A stretch of DNA of 64,000 nt from Anaerosalibacter bizertensis (GCF_009696605.1 NZ_VULR01000011.1:21673-85672); one strand, 5' to 3'; shown: positions 24,577 to 33,436, counted from the stretch's first letter. Made by a program: numbers and translations. The notes: generated by a model not told the origin, from the sequence alone.

Positions 24577-24918
24577 ATAATATTATTCACCATAGAAAGC
24601 CACAGAATCAATTTAAAATAAGAGGGCATATAATTGGTCTATGGATAAATTATAACCTCTTAAAACGCCTCTCTGTGTGAAATGGATACTAAGTGACATC
24701 TTGTAACTTAGTTAAACATTCAAAATGAATGTTTAGAAAATGTTGTAGAAGATTCAATGCAATAATACTTAATATTTATTGCAATGTATGATATAATATC
24801 TATAATAATAAATAATATAAACAATACTTTAGTTTATATTAAATAATCAAACAATATTCATATAGAAAAGTATTAAAAACATACATCTTAAACATTGTAA
24901 TATAGACATTCCTCATAA

Positions 24919-25164
24919 AATCCGTCTGATTATATACCATGTATATCCTGGGGTAGAAATGCTAGGTTTTGTGAAAAATTATTAGTAGGGGATCATGTGA
25001 GATTGTGGGGAAGAATTCAAAGTAGAGATTATCAGAAACGGCTTTCCAATGGAGAAGTAATTACAAGAACTGCTTATGAAGTATCTATATCTAAGCTTGA
25101 ATACATAGAAAATGATAATAATAGGCAGAAAGAAGAAGAGGAAGCAGTAGAAACGAATATTTAA
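24919..25164 (+). pseudogene. 3' fragment of an ssb-like gene cut by prophage integration
   Basis: An in-frame segment without start codon encodes ~81 residues: DYIPCISWGRNARFCEKL, then VGDHVRLWGRIQSRDYQKRL, then VITRTAYEVSISKLEYIEN and an acidic tail. This matches the middle and C-terminal part of a single-stranded-DNA-binding protein of the OB-fold family. The N-terminal OB-fold strands are missing; upstream in frame is a stop (24916-24918) in the prophage end. The simplest reading is that the prophage inserted within the gene, leaving the 5' part beyond the left end. A GTG at 24994 could start a truncated product. Confidence 0.8.
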
Positions 25165-25191
25165 GTTATAATAATTATTTTTTATGATTTT

Positions 25192-25246
25192 AATAACCAT
25201 ATATTTTCTTCGTATTTTTTAATTACAAGAAAATATATGGTTATTT
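25192..25246. terminator. Strong terminator, 19-bp stem
   Basis: A perfect 19-bp stem (25192-25210 with 25227-25245) around a T-rich loop, ending in Ts. It follows the ssb-like fragment. Confidence 0.75.
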
Positions 25247-25375
25247 CGTTGTTTGAATTTTTATTTAAAGGAACATGTTGACCAATTATTATATGTTAGG
25301 TTATAATTTATCTAATATAGCCCTTAAAAATATAGGTTTTTCTGTTATTATATATTATCAATAAGGGGTGTTTAA

Positions 25376-25507
25376 ATGTACTTTAAAATAATTGTTGGAG
25401 TTATTTTTTTTATAGTTTTAATAAGCATACAATATTCTTTAAATAAGATATTGTTTGAATTAAGAGAAATTAAAAAAATATTGTATATGAAAAAGGACCG
25501 TGATTAA
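25376..25507 (+). CDS. Small single-span membrane protein, 43 aa
   Basis: ATG 25376 follows AAGGGGTG with normal spacing. The 43-residue product has an N-terminal membrane segment (MYFKIIVGVIFFIVLISIQY) and a charged, helical tail (FELREIKKIL) rich in Lys. It sits 41 bp upstream of hpt in the same direction and may be cotranscribed. Function unknown. Confidence 0.6.
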   Translation: MYFKIIVGVIFFIVLISIQYSLNKILFELREIKKILYMKKDRD

Positions 25508-25548
25508 ACAAAGTTTTTAATTAGAAACCTGGAAGGGAGAGAAACATA

Positions 25549-26070
25549 TTGGCAAATAAAGAAAAAAGAATACTTTTTAGTTCTGAAGAGATTGATAAAA
25601 GGAATATAGAATTAGGAGAGGAAATATCTAAAGATTATGAAGGGAAAAAGTTGGTAGCTATTTCTCTTTTAAGAGGTAGTTTTATATTTGCTTCCGATTT
25701 AGTAAGAAATATAAGCATCCCTGTTGAGATTGATTTTTTGACTACATCAAGCTATGGGGATCAAGAAGAAACTTCAGGAAATGTAGAAATTGTTACTGAT
25801 ATTAGGAGCGATATAGAGGGAAGAGATGTATTAATTATTGACGATATAATGGATTCTGGGTATACTATGCAATATGTAATAGAACATTTGAAGAAAAAGA
25901 ATCCTAGCAGTATAAAAACTGCTGTTATGTTGGATAAGCCTAGTAGGAGAAAAGTAGACTTAAAACCTGACTATATAGGTTTTTCTATACCAGATGTATT
26001 TATAGTTGGTTATGGACTTAATTATGGGGATTATTATAGAAATATTCCTTACATTTTTACCTTTGATTAA
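25549..26070 (+). CDS. hpt: Hypoxanthine phosphoribosyltransferase
   Basis: A 173-residue purine salvage enzyme that joins hypoxanthine or guanine to PRPP, giving IMP or GMP. The PRPP-binding loop is clear (DVLIIDDIMDSGYTM), as are LLRGSFIFASDLVR and the C-terminal KPDYIGFSIPDVFIVGYGL. Start is TTG 25549 behind GGAAGGGAGAG; length is normal. It is the first intact host gene after the prophage junction. Confidence 0.95.
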   Translation: MANKEKRILFSSEEIDKRNIELGEEISKDYEGKKLVAISLLRGSFIFASDLVRNISIPVEIDFLTTSSYGDQEETSGNVEIVTDIRSDIEGRDVLIIDDIMDSGYTMQYVIEHLKKKNPSSIKTAVMLDKPSRRKVDLKPDYIGFSIPDVFIVGYGLNYGDYYRNIPYIFTFD

Positions 26071-26074
26071 AGAT

Positions 26075-26118
26075 AAATAGCCCTGTATATTTATTGTAAT
26101 ATACAAGGCTATTTTTTT
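26075..26118. terminator. Bidirectional terminator between hpt and dapB
   Basis: AAATAGCC (26075-26082) pairs with GGCTATTT (26107-26114), extended past a mismatch by TGTAT/ATACA. T runs lie on both sides, serving the convergent genes. Confidence 0.75.
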
Positions 26119-26136
26119 ATATATTTAATCTAAGTT

Positions 26137-26895
26137 TTACTTTTTAATTAAATTTTCCATATTATATAGACCGTTTTCTTGATTGTATAGGAATTTAGCT
26201 GCTTTAATAGCTCCTTGTGCAAATATTTTTTTAGAGGAAGCACTATGCTTTATTTCTATAACTTCATCACATCCAGCAAACATTACGGAATGCTCTCCAA
26301 CTATAGTTCCACCTCTTATGGCATGTATGCCGATTTCCTTTTTTTCTCGCTTATTAGTTTTTGTATTTCTTCCGAAAACATACTCTTTAGAATTGTTCAA
26401 TTCTTTATTTATTTCATCTGCAATCATATAAGCTGTTCCGCTAGGAGCATCAATCTTTTTATTGTGATGTTTTTCAATTATTTCAATATCAAAAGAGTCT
26501 TCTAATACTGGAGCAATATCTTTAACTATTGAAACTAATACATTTATACCTAAAGACATATTTGCAGAATAGAATATAGGTATTTTTTTAGAAGTATTTT
26601 CGATTTTTTCTATGTCTTCATTACTAAGACCAGTAGTTCCTATAACCAAAGGTATATTTTTTTCCATACTATATTTTAAAAGGTTAGGTAAGGAACTAGG
26701 GTGAGAAAAATCTATTATTATGTCAATATCTTCATTACAATCAAATATATTATTGTATATATTAAAATCATCACAATTATTTGATTTATTTTTATCTACA
26801 CCAGCTACTAATTCCATTTCTGTATCTTTTTTTATTTCTTGAGATATTACTTGACCCATCTGGCCATAATAACCGTTAATGAGAACTTTAATCAT
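26137..26895 (-). CDS. dapB: 4-hydroxy-tetrahydrodipicolinate reductase
   Basis: A 252-residue NAD(P)H-dependent reductase of lysine/diaminopimelate synthesis. N-terminal Rossmann motif VLINGYYGQMGQVI, GTTGLS, and the substrate-binding signature EKHHNKKIDAPSGTA are present. Last gene of the asd-dapA-dapB operon, 4 nt after dapA. The product feeds both lysine and the cell wall or spore dipicolinate. Confidence 0.95.
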   Translation of the reverse strand: MIKVLINGYYGQMGQVISQEIKKDTEMELVAGVDKNKSNNCDDFNIYNNIFDCNEDIDIIIDFSHPSSLPNLLKYSMEKNIPLVIGTTGLSNEDIEKIENTSKKIPIFYSANMSLGINVLVSIVKDIAPVLEDSFDIEIIEKHHNKKIDAPSGTAYMIADEINKELNNSKEYVFGRNTKTNKREKKEIGIHAIRGGTIVGEHSVMFAGCDEVIEIKHSASSKKIFAQGAIKAAKFLYNQENGLYNMENLIKK

Positions 26896-26899
26896 ATAT

Positions 26900-27787
26900 T
26901 TACCCCCTTACATTTAATCCATAAGCCTTCATTTCTTCTATTAAATGTTCACGATTTTTAGTTTCCATAGTTGTAAGTGGAAGCCTTGCTGGACCTACAT
27001 CTATACCGAGGGAATTCATAGCTTCCTTTACTGGTATAGGATTTACTTCTATAAACAATGAATCGATTAAAGCCTTCATATTTAACTGTAACTCTCTACT
27101 CTTTTCTAAATCCCCTTCAAGATAAGAGCTCACCATATTATGAGTGTCTTTTGGAATGATATTAGCTACTACGGATATAACACCAACTCCTCCTAATGAA
27201 AGAAGAGGTACTACCATATCATCGTTTCCAGAATAAATATCAAAATTGTCCTTGCATAGTCTAGCAATTTCTGCTACTTGTGCAATATTTCCACTAGCCT
27301 CTTTTACTCCGCGAATATTAGGATGTTTAGATAATGTTTTTAGTGTCTCAGGTAAAATATTAAGTCCAGTCCTTCCAGGTACATTATAAACAATGATAGG
27401 AATATTTACATTGTCTGCAATGGCCAAATAATGATCTATAAGACCTTTCTGAGTAGTTTTATTATAGTATGGTGTTACAATTAATAGAGCATCGGCTCCA
27501 ATTTTTTCTGCATATTTACTGAGTTCTATTGAATCTTTAGTATTATTGCTACCTGTTCCAGCTATTACAGGAATTCGTTTATTTACTTTTTTTACTGCAA
27601 ACCTAATGACTTCTTTTTTTTCTTCACTAGATAGAGTAGCAGATTCTCCAGTAGTTCCACAAATAATTATGGCATCTGTTTGTTCGCTTATATGCCACTC
27701 AAGTAGTTCCCCTAATTTTTCATAATTTACCTTATCGCCTTTAAATGGCGTCACTATAGCAACACCTGAACCTTTAAAAATACTCAT
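26900..27787 (-). CDS. dapA: 4-hydroxy-tetrahydrodipicolinate synthase
   Basis: A 295-residue TIM-barrel aldolase condensing pyruvate with aspartate semialdehyde. Motifs: [26 protein letters not shown], and the Schiff-base Lys in RGVKEASGN. Length normal. Second gene of the operon, 17 nt after asd, with AGGAGG-type ribosome binding site on the minus strand. Confidence 0.96.
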   Translation of the reverse strand: MSIFKGSGVAIVTPFKGDKVNYEKLGELLEWHISEQTDAIIICGTTGESATLSSEEKKEVIRFAVKKVNKRIPVIAGTGSNNTKDSIELSKYAEKIGADALLIVTPYYNKTTQKGLIDHYLAIADNVNIPIIVYNVPGRTGLNILPETLKTLSKHPNIRGVKEASGNIAQVAEIARLCKDNFDIYSGNDDMVVPLLSLGGVGVISVVANIIPKDTHNMVSSYLEGDLEKSRELQLNMKALIDSLFIEVNPIPVKEAMNSLGIDVGPARLPLTTMETKNREHLIEEMKAYGLNVRG

Positions 27788-27804
27788 TATAAAACCTCCT
27801 GTTT

Positions 27805-28797
27805 TTATTTATTTTTTAATAAAAGTTCGGCAATTTGAACAGTATTTGTAGCTGCGCCTTTTCTAGTATTGTCAGCTACTATCCAGATATTAATTCCATT
27901 CTCAACACTAAAATCTCTTCTTATTCTACCTACATATACTTCATCTTTGCCTTCTACATTTATAGGCATTGGATAGGTATCTTTTTCTACATCATCTAGT
28001 ACTACAATTCCATTATAATTATTTAAAACATCATAAATTTCTTCTATATCAAAGCTATTTTCAAATTCAATATTAGCAGAGACACAGTGACCAAAATAAA
28101 CAGGAACTCTTACTGCAGTAGAAGTAATTTTTAGTTTATCATCATGTAGTATTTTTTTAGTTTCTTCAATCATCTTTATTTCTTCTTTTGTATATCCATT
28201 ATTCATAAAAGAATCAATATGTGGAAGGCAATTAAAAGCAATAGGATGTGGATAATTTTTAGGTTCTAAATATTCTAATCCATTTTCCAAATCATTCATA
28301 CCGGCTACACCAGAACCTGATACTGCTTGATAAGTAGAGAATATGATTCTTTTTATTTTAAAATTTTCATGAAGTGGTTTCAATGGAACTACAGATTGAA
28401 TTGTAGAGCAATTAGGATTAGCAATTATACCATTATGCCATTTTATATCCTCAGGATTTACTTCAGGAACTATCAATGGCACATCTTCATCCATTCTCCA
28501 AGCACTACTATTATCGATTACAGTGATTCCATGTTCTTTTGCAATAGGAGCAAATTTTTTACTAATTTCTCCCCCAGCAGAAAAAAGCAAAAGATCTATG
28601 GTTTTATTAAAAGAGTTTTTTGTTAATTCTTCTACTTCGTATTCTTTTTCTCTAAATAATATTTTTTTTCCACTTGACTTACTGGAGGCAAATAAATAGA
28701 GATTTTTTACAGGAAAATTCCTTTCTTCCATTAATTTAAGAAAGTTTCTTCCAACCATACCAGTTGCACCAACTATTCCGACATTTATTTTTTTCAT
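27805..28797 (-). CDS. asd: Aspartate-semialdehyde dehydrogenase
   Basis: A 330-residue NADP-dependent enzyme making aspartate semialdehyde. N-terminal [20 protein letters not shown], the active-site cysteine in NPNCSTIQ, and the HIDSFMNNG and [10 protein letters not shown] segments are typical. It heads the operon. The ~130-bp region before it shows no lysine riboswitch; an AT-rich promoter with a TATAAT-like element on the minus strand is likely. Confidence 0.96.
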   Translation of the reverse strand: MKKINVGIVGATGMVGRNFLKLMEERNFPVKNLYLFASSKSSGKKILFREKEYEVEELTKNSFNKTIDLLLFSAGGEISKKFAPIAKEHGITVIDNSSAWRMDEDVPLIVPEVNPEDIKWHNGIIANPNCSTIQSVVPLKPLHENFKIKRIIFSTYQAVSGSGVAGMNDLENGLEYLEPKNYPHPIAFNCLPHIDSFMNNGYTKEEIKMIEETKKILHDDKLKITSTAVRVPVYFGHCVSANIEFENSFDIEEIYDVLNNYNGIVVLDDVEKDTYPMPINVEGKDEVYVGRIRRDFSVENGINIWIVADNTRKGAATNTVQIAELLLKNK

Positions 28798-28931
28798 ATT
28801 TTCACCTCTAAATTTAGAATTATTATAATATATTATACTATAATATATTTAATTTTGTGTAATTAGAATAATCTATTTGATTTGGGATAAGAAAAAAGAT
28901 ACAATTAAATAAAAGGGTTTAGGAGGTTATT

Positions 28932-29855
28932 ATGGATAATAAAAAAAAGAATCCTAGTATTTTGGAGACAAATATTTTTTATCTTGTTTTAGGAACTTTG
29001 TTAATATTCTTAGGGGGATTTGTACAATCTAGAGAGATATATTCTGGATTATTAATAACTCAATATTTAATAATTTTGCTTCCTACTATATCATATTTAA
29101 AAATAAGAGGTTATAGTTTAAAAAATACTCTTAAATTAAATAAAATATCTATAAAACAGATAGTACTTATACCATTAATAGTTATCTTTGCTTATCCAGT
29201 AGGAGCATTTTTAAATTATATATTTATTCTTTTTTTAAGTAATTTTATAAAAATAAGGCCAGCGCCTATTCCTATACCTAGTAGTTCACCAGAATTCATC
29301 TTAGGTCTAATAGTTATTTCACTATCACCAGGAATATGTGAGGAAATATTATTTAGAGGCATGGTTATGTCTTCTTATGATAAATTAGGAAAGAAAAAAG
29401 CCATAATAATATCTTCAGTATTATTTGGAGTGTACCATTTCAATCTTCAGAATCTTTTAGGACCTATTTTTTTAGGAGCAATTTTTGGATCAATAGTGTA
29501 TAAGACAAAATCAATATATTCTTCTATGATTGCTCATGGCTTTAACAATGCTATAGCCTTAACTATTGGTTATTTTTTATTAGGAAAGATGGATAAAATA
29601 CAAATTCAAAGTGAGGCTATTGATATATCAGCCAATTCTTTTGCTACTATATTATCTATAATTGTTGGTCTTATATTTTCAATAGTTTGTGCAAGTATAT
29701 CATATAGTTTATATAAAGCATTGCCTGAAAGCAAAGAGGAAATTGAAGAAGAATTAATAGAAGATTATAATTTTAGGAAATTAGATTATATTCCATTAGT
29801 AGGTGTATTGATAATATTTATATTTTATAATTATATGTTTCTATTTAATCAATAA
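28932..29855 (+). CDS. CPBP family intramembrane metalloprotease
   Basis: A 307-residue polytopic membrane protein with about eight hydrophobic segments. The Abi/CPBP signature is present: EEILFRG with two Glu and Arg, FGVYHFN, and AHGFNNA with catalytic His. Family members cleave in the membrane or protect against bacteriocins; the substrate here is unknown. Divergent from asd. Start at ATG 28932 behind AGGAGG. Confidence 0.88.
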   Translation: MDNKKKNPSILETNIFYLVLGTLLIFLGGFVQSREIYSGLLITQYLIILLPTISYLKIRGYSLKNTLKLNKISIKQIVLIPLIVIFAYPVGAFLNYIFILFLSNFIKIRPAPIPIPSSSPEFILGLIVISLSPGICEEILFRGMVMSSYDKLGKKKAIIISSVLFGVYHFNLQNLLGPIFLGAIFGSIVYKTKSIYSSMIAHGFNNAIALTIGYFLLGKMDKIQIQSEAIDISANSFATILSIIVGLIFSIVCASISYSLYKALPESKEEIEEELIEDYNFRKLDYIPLVGVLIIFIFYNYMFLFNQ

Positions 29856-29909
29856 TGAATTGAATAAAAAAAGCCTTCTCAACCATACTAAATGGAGGGA
29901 GGGGTTCGA

Positions 29910-30113
29910 ATGGCAAAGAAGAAAAAAAAGAAAATCGAAACACTGGAAGATAAATTAAAATATGAAATTGCTGAAGAATTAGGACTTATGGATAAGATAA
30001 AAGAAGTAGGATGGGGTGGGCTTACTGCAAAAGAGTCAGGAAGAATAGGAGGACTTATAACTGTAAAGAAAAGAGAAATGGCAAAAAAAGAAGCCTCAAA
30101 GAATAAAGAATAG
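29910..30113 (+). CDS. Small acid-soluble spore protein, alpha/beta type
   Basis: Start at ATG 29910, behind GGAGGGAGGGG. The 67-residue protein begins with a lysine-rich stretch and then KLKYEIAEELGLMDKIKEVG with WGGLTAKESGRIGG, a pattern of alpha/beta-type SASPs that coat spore DNA. The EIAEELG segment corresponds to the site cut by the germination protease. It supports a spore-forming host. The basic N-terminus and the KKRE-rich tail differ from the commonest SASPs. Confidence 0.75.
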   Translation: MAKKKKKKIETLEDKLKYEIAEELGLMDKIKEVGWGGLTAKESGRIGGLITVKKREMAKKEASKNKE

Positions 30114-30149
30114 TATTTTAATATTTGAACATAACGGGGGTGCTTGATC

Positions 30150-30893
30150 ATGGATATTGATAAAATTAAAAGAGCAAGTGAACTGATAAAAAAATCTTCT
30201 AAAACTATGGTGTTGACTGGGGCAGGCATTTCTACAGAAAGTGGAATACCAGATTTTAGAAGCCCTGGTACAGGTCTTTGGGAAAATACAGATCCTATGG
30301 AAGCACTATCTACTACAGTTTTATATAATGATCCAGAGAAGTTTTACAGTGAAGGTTATAAAATGCTTTTAGGAATGAAAGATGCAAAACCTAATAGGGC
30401 TCATTTAGTATTAGCAGAAATGGAAAAGCGAGGATTTATTAAAGGAATAATAACTCAAAATATAGATAATTTACATCACAAGGCTGGCTCAAAATATGTT
30501 TTGGAGGTTCATGGAAACACAAGAGAAGGCAGTTGTATGGACTGTGGTAAAAAAGTCCCATTAGATGTAATGACACAAAAAATAAATGAAGGCCAAATAC
30601 CACCAAAATGTAATAGCTGTCAGGGAACATTAAGACCCGATGTAATAATGTTTGGTGATATGCTTCCAGAGGATTTTAGTATAGCTTCTAATGAAGTAAG
30701 TACCAGTGATTTACTTATAGTAGTAGGTTCTAGTTTAGTAGTATCACCAGTTAACTATTTGCCTCAAATGGCTAAGAATTTAATAATCATAAATAAAGGA
30801 CGCTCTGCAATGGACCATTATAGTGATATATTATTAAACGGTTCAGCTAGTGATATATTGGAATCTATACTAGAAGAGTTAGTAGAGGAATAA
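30150..30893 (+). CDS. cobB: NAD-dependent protein deacylase (sirtuin)
   Basis: Start at ATG 30150, nine bases after CGGGGG. The 247-residue Sir2 enzyme has GAGISTESGIPDFRSPG, TQNIDNLHHKAG, the catalytic His in EVHGN, a four-Cys zinc site (SCMDCGKK, KCNSCQG) and GSSLVVSPVNYLP. It removes acyl groups from lysines using NAD. Ends 3 nt before the methyltransferase gene, probably cotranscribed. Confidence 0.93.
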   Translation: MDIDKIKRASELIKKSSKTMVLTGAGISTESGIPDFRSPGTGLWENTDPMEALSTTVLYNDPEKFYSEGYKMLLGMKDAKPNRAHLVLAEMEKRGFIKGIITQNIDNLHHKAGSKYVLEVHGNTREGSCMDCGKKVPLDVMTQKINEGQIPPKCNSCQGTLRPDVIMFGDMLPEDFSIASNEVSTSDLLIVVGSSLVVSPVNYLPQMAKNLIIINKGRSAMDHYSDILLNGSASDILESILEELVEE

Positions 30894-30896
30894 AAT

Positions 30897-31637
30897 ATGA
30901 ATTGTTATGAAGAGTTTGCTCTATATTATGATGAGCTTATGGATGATGTAGATTATAAAGGTTGGTTTTTATATATTAAAGATATATTTACAAGATTTGA
31001 TGTAGAACCTAAAGAAGTATTAGAAATGGCATGTGGTACTGGAAATTTAACTTATTATCTATGTAAAGAAGGATACAATGTAACTGGCTTTGATATGTCA
31101 GAAGAGATGCTTTCTATAGCTTATAATAAATTGTTGCATTTTAAGAATTTAAAATTATTAAAACAGAATATGAACGATTTCAAGATGAGCAAACAATTTG
31201 ATAGCATAGTATCTATTTGTGATAGTATAAATTATATTCTTAATAAAGATGAGCTTTTAAAAATATTTAAAAATGTATATGAGCATCTGAAAGAAGATGG
31301 TTTATTTATATTCGATATTAATTCCTATTATAAGTTGAGTGAAATTATAGGAGATAATACTTTTGTTGAAGATAGAGATGATATATACTATGTTTGGCAA
31401 AATTATTTCGATAAAGCTAGTAGTTTAGCTCAATTTAATTTAGATTTTTTTATTAAAGATGAAGATGGAAGCTATATGAGATTTGATGAAGAGCATATAG
31501 AGCGTGCTTATCAAATTGAAGAAATTGAAAGTATTCTTAAAGAGGCAGGATTTAAGGGAATAAAAAAATATGAGGCATTTACATTTAATACTCCTAAAAA
31601 TAATAGTGAAAGAATTAATTTTGTTGCTAAAAAGTAG
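30897..31637 (+). CDS. Class I SAM-dependent methyltransferase
   Basis: A 246-residue protein with motif I VLEMACGTGNLTYYL, GFDMSEEML after strand 2 and FDSIVSICDSINYIL at motif IV. The N-terminal YEEFALYYDELM and the AQFNLDFFIKDEDG region match a clostridial methyltransferase subfamily of unknown substrate. Follows the sirtuin gene by 3 nt. Confidence 0.85.
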   Translation: MNCYEEFALYYDELMDDVDYKGWFLYIKDIFTRFDVEPKEVLEMACGTGNLTYYLCKEGYNVTGFDMSEEMLSIAYNKLLHFKNLKLLKQNMNDFKMSKQFDSIVSICDSINYILNKDELLKIFKNVYEHLKEDGLFIFDINSYYKLSEIIGDNTFVEDRDDIYYVWQNYFDKASSLAQFNLDFFIKDEDGSYMRFDEEHIERAYQIEEIESILKEAGFKGIKKYEAFTFNTPKNNSERINFVAKK

Positions 31638-31691
31638 TAAAAAATTATCTGAAAGTTTATTGAATAATTTGTTATTTTTGAGGAATACTAT

Positions 31692-31720
31692 TTGACAACA
31701 GTATTTAACTGTGATAATAT
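31692..31720 (+). promoter_or_regulatory. Promoter of the cold-shock gene
   Basis: TTGACA (31692-31697), 17-bp spacer, TAATAT (31715-31720). The resulting leader is ~65 nt. Confidence 0.75.
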
Positions 31721-31790
31721 TAGGGAAAGTAGAGGGTATTACATACATACTCATCTATATTAAATTAGTTGTATTGGAGGAATGTTTTAA

Positions 31791-31991
31791 ATGGTTAATG
31801 GAACAGTAAAGTGGTTTAATGCTACAAAAGGTTACGGATTTATTTCTACTGAAGATGGCGAAGATGTATTCGTACATTATTCAGCAATTGAAGAAGATGG
31901 ATTCAAAACTTTAGAAGAAGGACAACAAGTTGAATTTGAAATAGTTGAAGGAGAAAAAGGTCCTCAAGCTACAAGTGTTAAAAAACTATAA
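31791..31991 (+). CDS. Cold-shock protein, CspA/CspB family
   Basis: A 66-residue single-domain RNA chaperone: [19 protein letters not shown] contains RNP1 and DVFVHYSAI contains RNP2. Length and sequence are standard. It has its own promoter, ~65-nt leader and terminator. Confidence 0.97.
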   Translation: MVNGTVKWFNATKGYGFISTEDGEDVFVHYSAIEEDGFKTLEEGQQVEFEIVEGEKGPQATSVKKL

Positions 31992-32034
31992 TTAAATATA
32001 AAAACTTGTAGATAGTTTTAAATTGTAGCAAATC

Positions 32035-32056
32035 AGCCCCTAACATTAGGGGCTTT
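32035..32056 (+). terminator. Rho-independent terminator of the cold-shock gene
   Basis: AGCCCCTA (32035-32042) pairs with TAGGGGCT (32047-32054), followed by a short T run. Confidence 0.7.
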
Positions 32057-32092
32057 AAATATCTCTAAAACAATATAGAAAAGGAGTTAACT

Positions 32093-32962
32093 ATGAAAGA
32101 TTACGTTATTAGAGCTATTGATGAAAAAGGAACTATTAGAGTATTTGTTGCCAGTACTACTAATTTAGTAGAAGAGGCTAGAAAAACTCACAATACCATG
32201 CCTACAGGAACAGCTGCCTTAGGTAGGACTTTAACAGCAGCTAGCATTATGGGAACAATGATGAAGAATGAAAAAGAAAGTATATCTATTCAATTTCGTG
32301 GAGATGGGCCTATTAAGAACATAGCTGTTGTATCTAATTCAAAAGGTGAGGTTAAAGGCTATTTAGGTGACCCTACAGTGGATTTACCATTGAAAAGTAA
32401 TGGTAAATTAGATGTAGGTGGAGCAGTAGGAAGGAATGGAAGGGTTATTGTGATAAAGGATTTTGGTCTTAAGGATCCTTATATTGGGCAGTCTAGTATA
32501 GTTTCGGGAGAAATAGCAGAAGATTTAACATATTATTTTGCGAATTCTGAGCAACAGCCATCAGCAGTTAATTTAGGTGTATTAGTAGATAGGGATTTAT
32601 CTGTAAAAGCAGCTGGAGGCTATATAGTTCAATTACTTCCAGGAACTTTAGATGAAGATATAGATAAACTGGAAGAATGTATAAAAAATTCTGAACCTAT
32701 ATCTACATTAATAGATAAGGGATTAACTCCAGAAGAAATACTTGAAAATGTATTTGGAAAATTTAATATGAATATTTTAGATAGAAAAGAAGTTTCATTT
32801 AAGTGTAATTGCTCTAGAGATAAAATAGAAACAACTCTCAGAAGTTTAGGTGAAAAAGAGATAAAAAGCATGATAGAGGAAGATGGAAAGGCAGAAGTTA
32901 TATGCCATTTTTGCAATGAAAAATATAATTTTTCAAAAGAAGATTTAAAATCTTTGCTTTAA
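32093..32962 (+). CDS. hslO: Redox-regulated chaperone Hsp33
   Basis: A 289-residue chaperone that unfolds and becomes active on oxidation. N-terminal MKDYVIRAIDEKGTIRVFV and GTAALGRTLTAASIMGTMMK are typical; the zinc switch is C-terminal: FKCNCSRDK (CxC) and VICHFCNEKYNF (CxxC). ATG 32093 follows AAAGGAG. The tRNA promoter starts just after its stop. Confidence 0.96.
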   Translation: MKDYVIRAIDEKGTIRVFVASTTNLVEEARKTHNTMPTGTAALGRTLTAASIMGTMMKNEKESISIQFRGDGPIKNIAVVSNSKGEVKGYLGDPTVDLPLKSNGKLDVGGAVGRNGRVIVIKDFGLKDPYIGQSSIVSGEIAEDLTYYFANSEQQPSAVNLGVLVDRDLSVKAAGGYIVQLLPGTLDEDIDKLEECIKNSEPISTLIDKGLTPEEILENVFGKFNMNILDRKEVSFKCNCSRDKIETTLRSLGEKEIKSMIEEDGKAEVICHFCNEKYNFSKEDLKSLL

Positions 32963-32965
32963 GTG

Positions 32966-32994
32966 TTGACTTTAACTTATAATTGTTGTATACT
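32966..32994 (+). promoter_or_regulatory. Promoter of the tRNA cluster
   Basis: TTGACT (32966-32971), 17-bp spacer, TATACT (32989-32994), 18 nt upstream of tRNA-Phe. Confidence 0.8.
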
Positions 32995-33012
32995 ATCAAA
33001 TGTGGTTAAGTT

Positions 33013-33088
33013 GCCCAGATAGCTCAGTCGGTAGAGCAGGGGACTGAAAATCCCCGTGTCGGTGGTTCGATTCCGCCTCTGGGCACCA
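33013..33088 (+). tRNA. tRNA-Phe (GAA)
   Basis: 76 nt including encoded CCA. Acceptor GCCCAGA with TCTGGGC; anticodon GAA in the ACTGAAAAT loop; GGTTCGATTCC T-arm. Confidence 0.95.
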
Positions 33089-33114
33089 TTACATTAAAAC
33101 TATGTACTAGAAAT

Positions 33115-33137
33115 TTTGCGGAAGTGGCTCAGTGGTA
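33115..33137 (+). repeat. Duplicated 5' part of tRNA-Gly (copy 1 of a 23-bp direct repeat)
   Basis: 33115-33137 equals 33233-33255: 3 bp of leader plus the first 20 nt of tRNA-Gly through the D-loop. No anticodon, T-arm or 3' acceptor follows here, so it is not a functional tRNA. Confidence 0.9.
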
Positions 33138-33232
33138 TAAGCAGAGAACCCAAATCTATGATTTGGTGTGAATCGCTTAGTGGACGCAGTTAGATGCAGC
33201 ATAAAATTTTGTTAAATTTCAAAATCAAATAA
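33138..33232 (+). other. tRNA-associated hairpin element, copy A
   Basis: A 95-bp segment between the tRNA-Gly fragment and the full gene. 33138-33179 folds as TAAGC/GCTTA, internal loop AGAGAAC opposite TGTGAATC, then CCAAATC/GATTTGG with a 3-nt loop. A second small stem (GCA-TGC) and ATTTCAAAA near the end follow. The internal loop is identical in copy B while the stems differ by compensatory changes, indicating a conserved RNA structure. Not assigned to any family I know. Confidence 0.7.
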
Positions 33233-33235
33233 TTT

Positions 33236-33310
33236 GCGGAAGTGGCTCAGTGGTAGAGCATCGCCTTGCCAAGGCGAGGGTCGCGGGTTCGAATCCCGTC
33301 TTCCGCTCCA
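33236..33310 (+). tRNA. tRNA-Gly (GCC)
   Basis: 75 nt with encoded CCA. Acceptor GCGGAAG with CTTCCGC; anticodon GCC in CTTGCCAAG; GGTTCGAATCC T-arm. Confidence 0.95.
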
Positions 33311-33312
33311 GG

Positions 33313-33348
33313 AAATTAAATATGGCGGCATAGCCAAGTGGTAAGGCA
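33313..33348 (+). repeat. Duplicated 5' part of tRNA-Cys (copy 1 of a 36-bp direct repeat)
   Basis: 33313-33348 is identical to 33437-33472: 11 bp of leader plus the first 25 nt of tRNA-Cys through the D-arm. The rest of a tRNA is absent. Confidence 0.9.
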
Positions 33349-33436
33349 TAAGTAGAGAACCAAAACATGTTTTTCGTTTTGTGTGAATCACTTAGTCGGG
33401 GGAGTTCTTTAGAATTACTATTTCAAAACAATCATA
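33349..33436 (+). other. tRNA-associated hairpin element, copy B
   Basis: An 88-bp segment between the tRNA-Cys fragment and the full gene, related to copy A. 33349-33394 folds as TAAGT/ACTTA, internal loop AGAGAAC opposite TGTGAATC, then CAAAAC/GTTTTG with a 9-nt loop. A second stem follows (AGTTCT with AGAATT, about 33403-33416), then ATTTCAAAA as in copy A. Confidence 0.7.

Larger units (their letters stand above)
24071..24918. other. Gene-free, hairpin-rich right end of the prophage
   Basis: No ORF on either strand has a ribosome binding site and recognisable product. The stretch holds an 18-bp direct repeat, a 23-bp inverted repeat, a 9-bp stem (24446-24454 with 24470-24478 approximately), a repeated hairpin motif (24481-24576), and further perfect stems at about 24712-24734 (TAAACATTC with GAATGTTTA) and 24757-24784. 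It may encode a non-coding RNA or act in attachment or excision; nothing decides this. Confidence 0.6.

Noticed and set aside
24381..24629. 82-codon minus-strand frame in the prophage right end
   Set aside because: No ribosome binding site before its ATG and it covers the repeated hairpin motifs, whose pairing explains the sequence better.
28798..28931. Lysine riboswitch before asd
   Set aside because: The gap is only ~130 bp, AT-rich, shared with a divergent gene and shows no lysine-riboswitch core.
33118..33235. Extra tRNA genes from the 5' tRNA-like segments before tRNA-Gly and tRNA-Cys
   Set aside because: Neither has an anticodon arm, T-arm or 3' acceptor strand; they are partial duplications.
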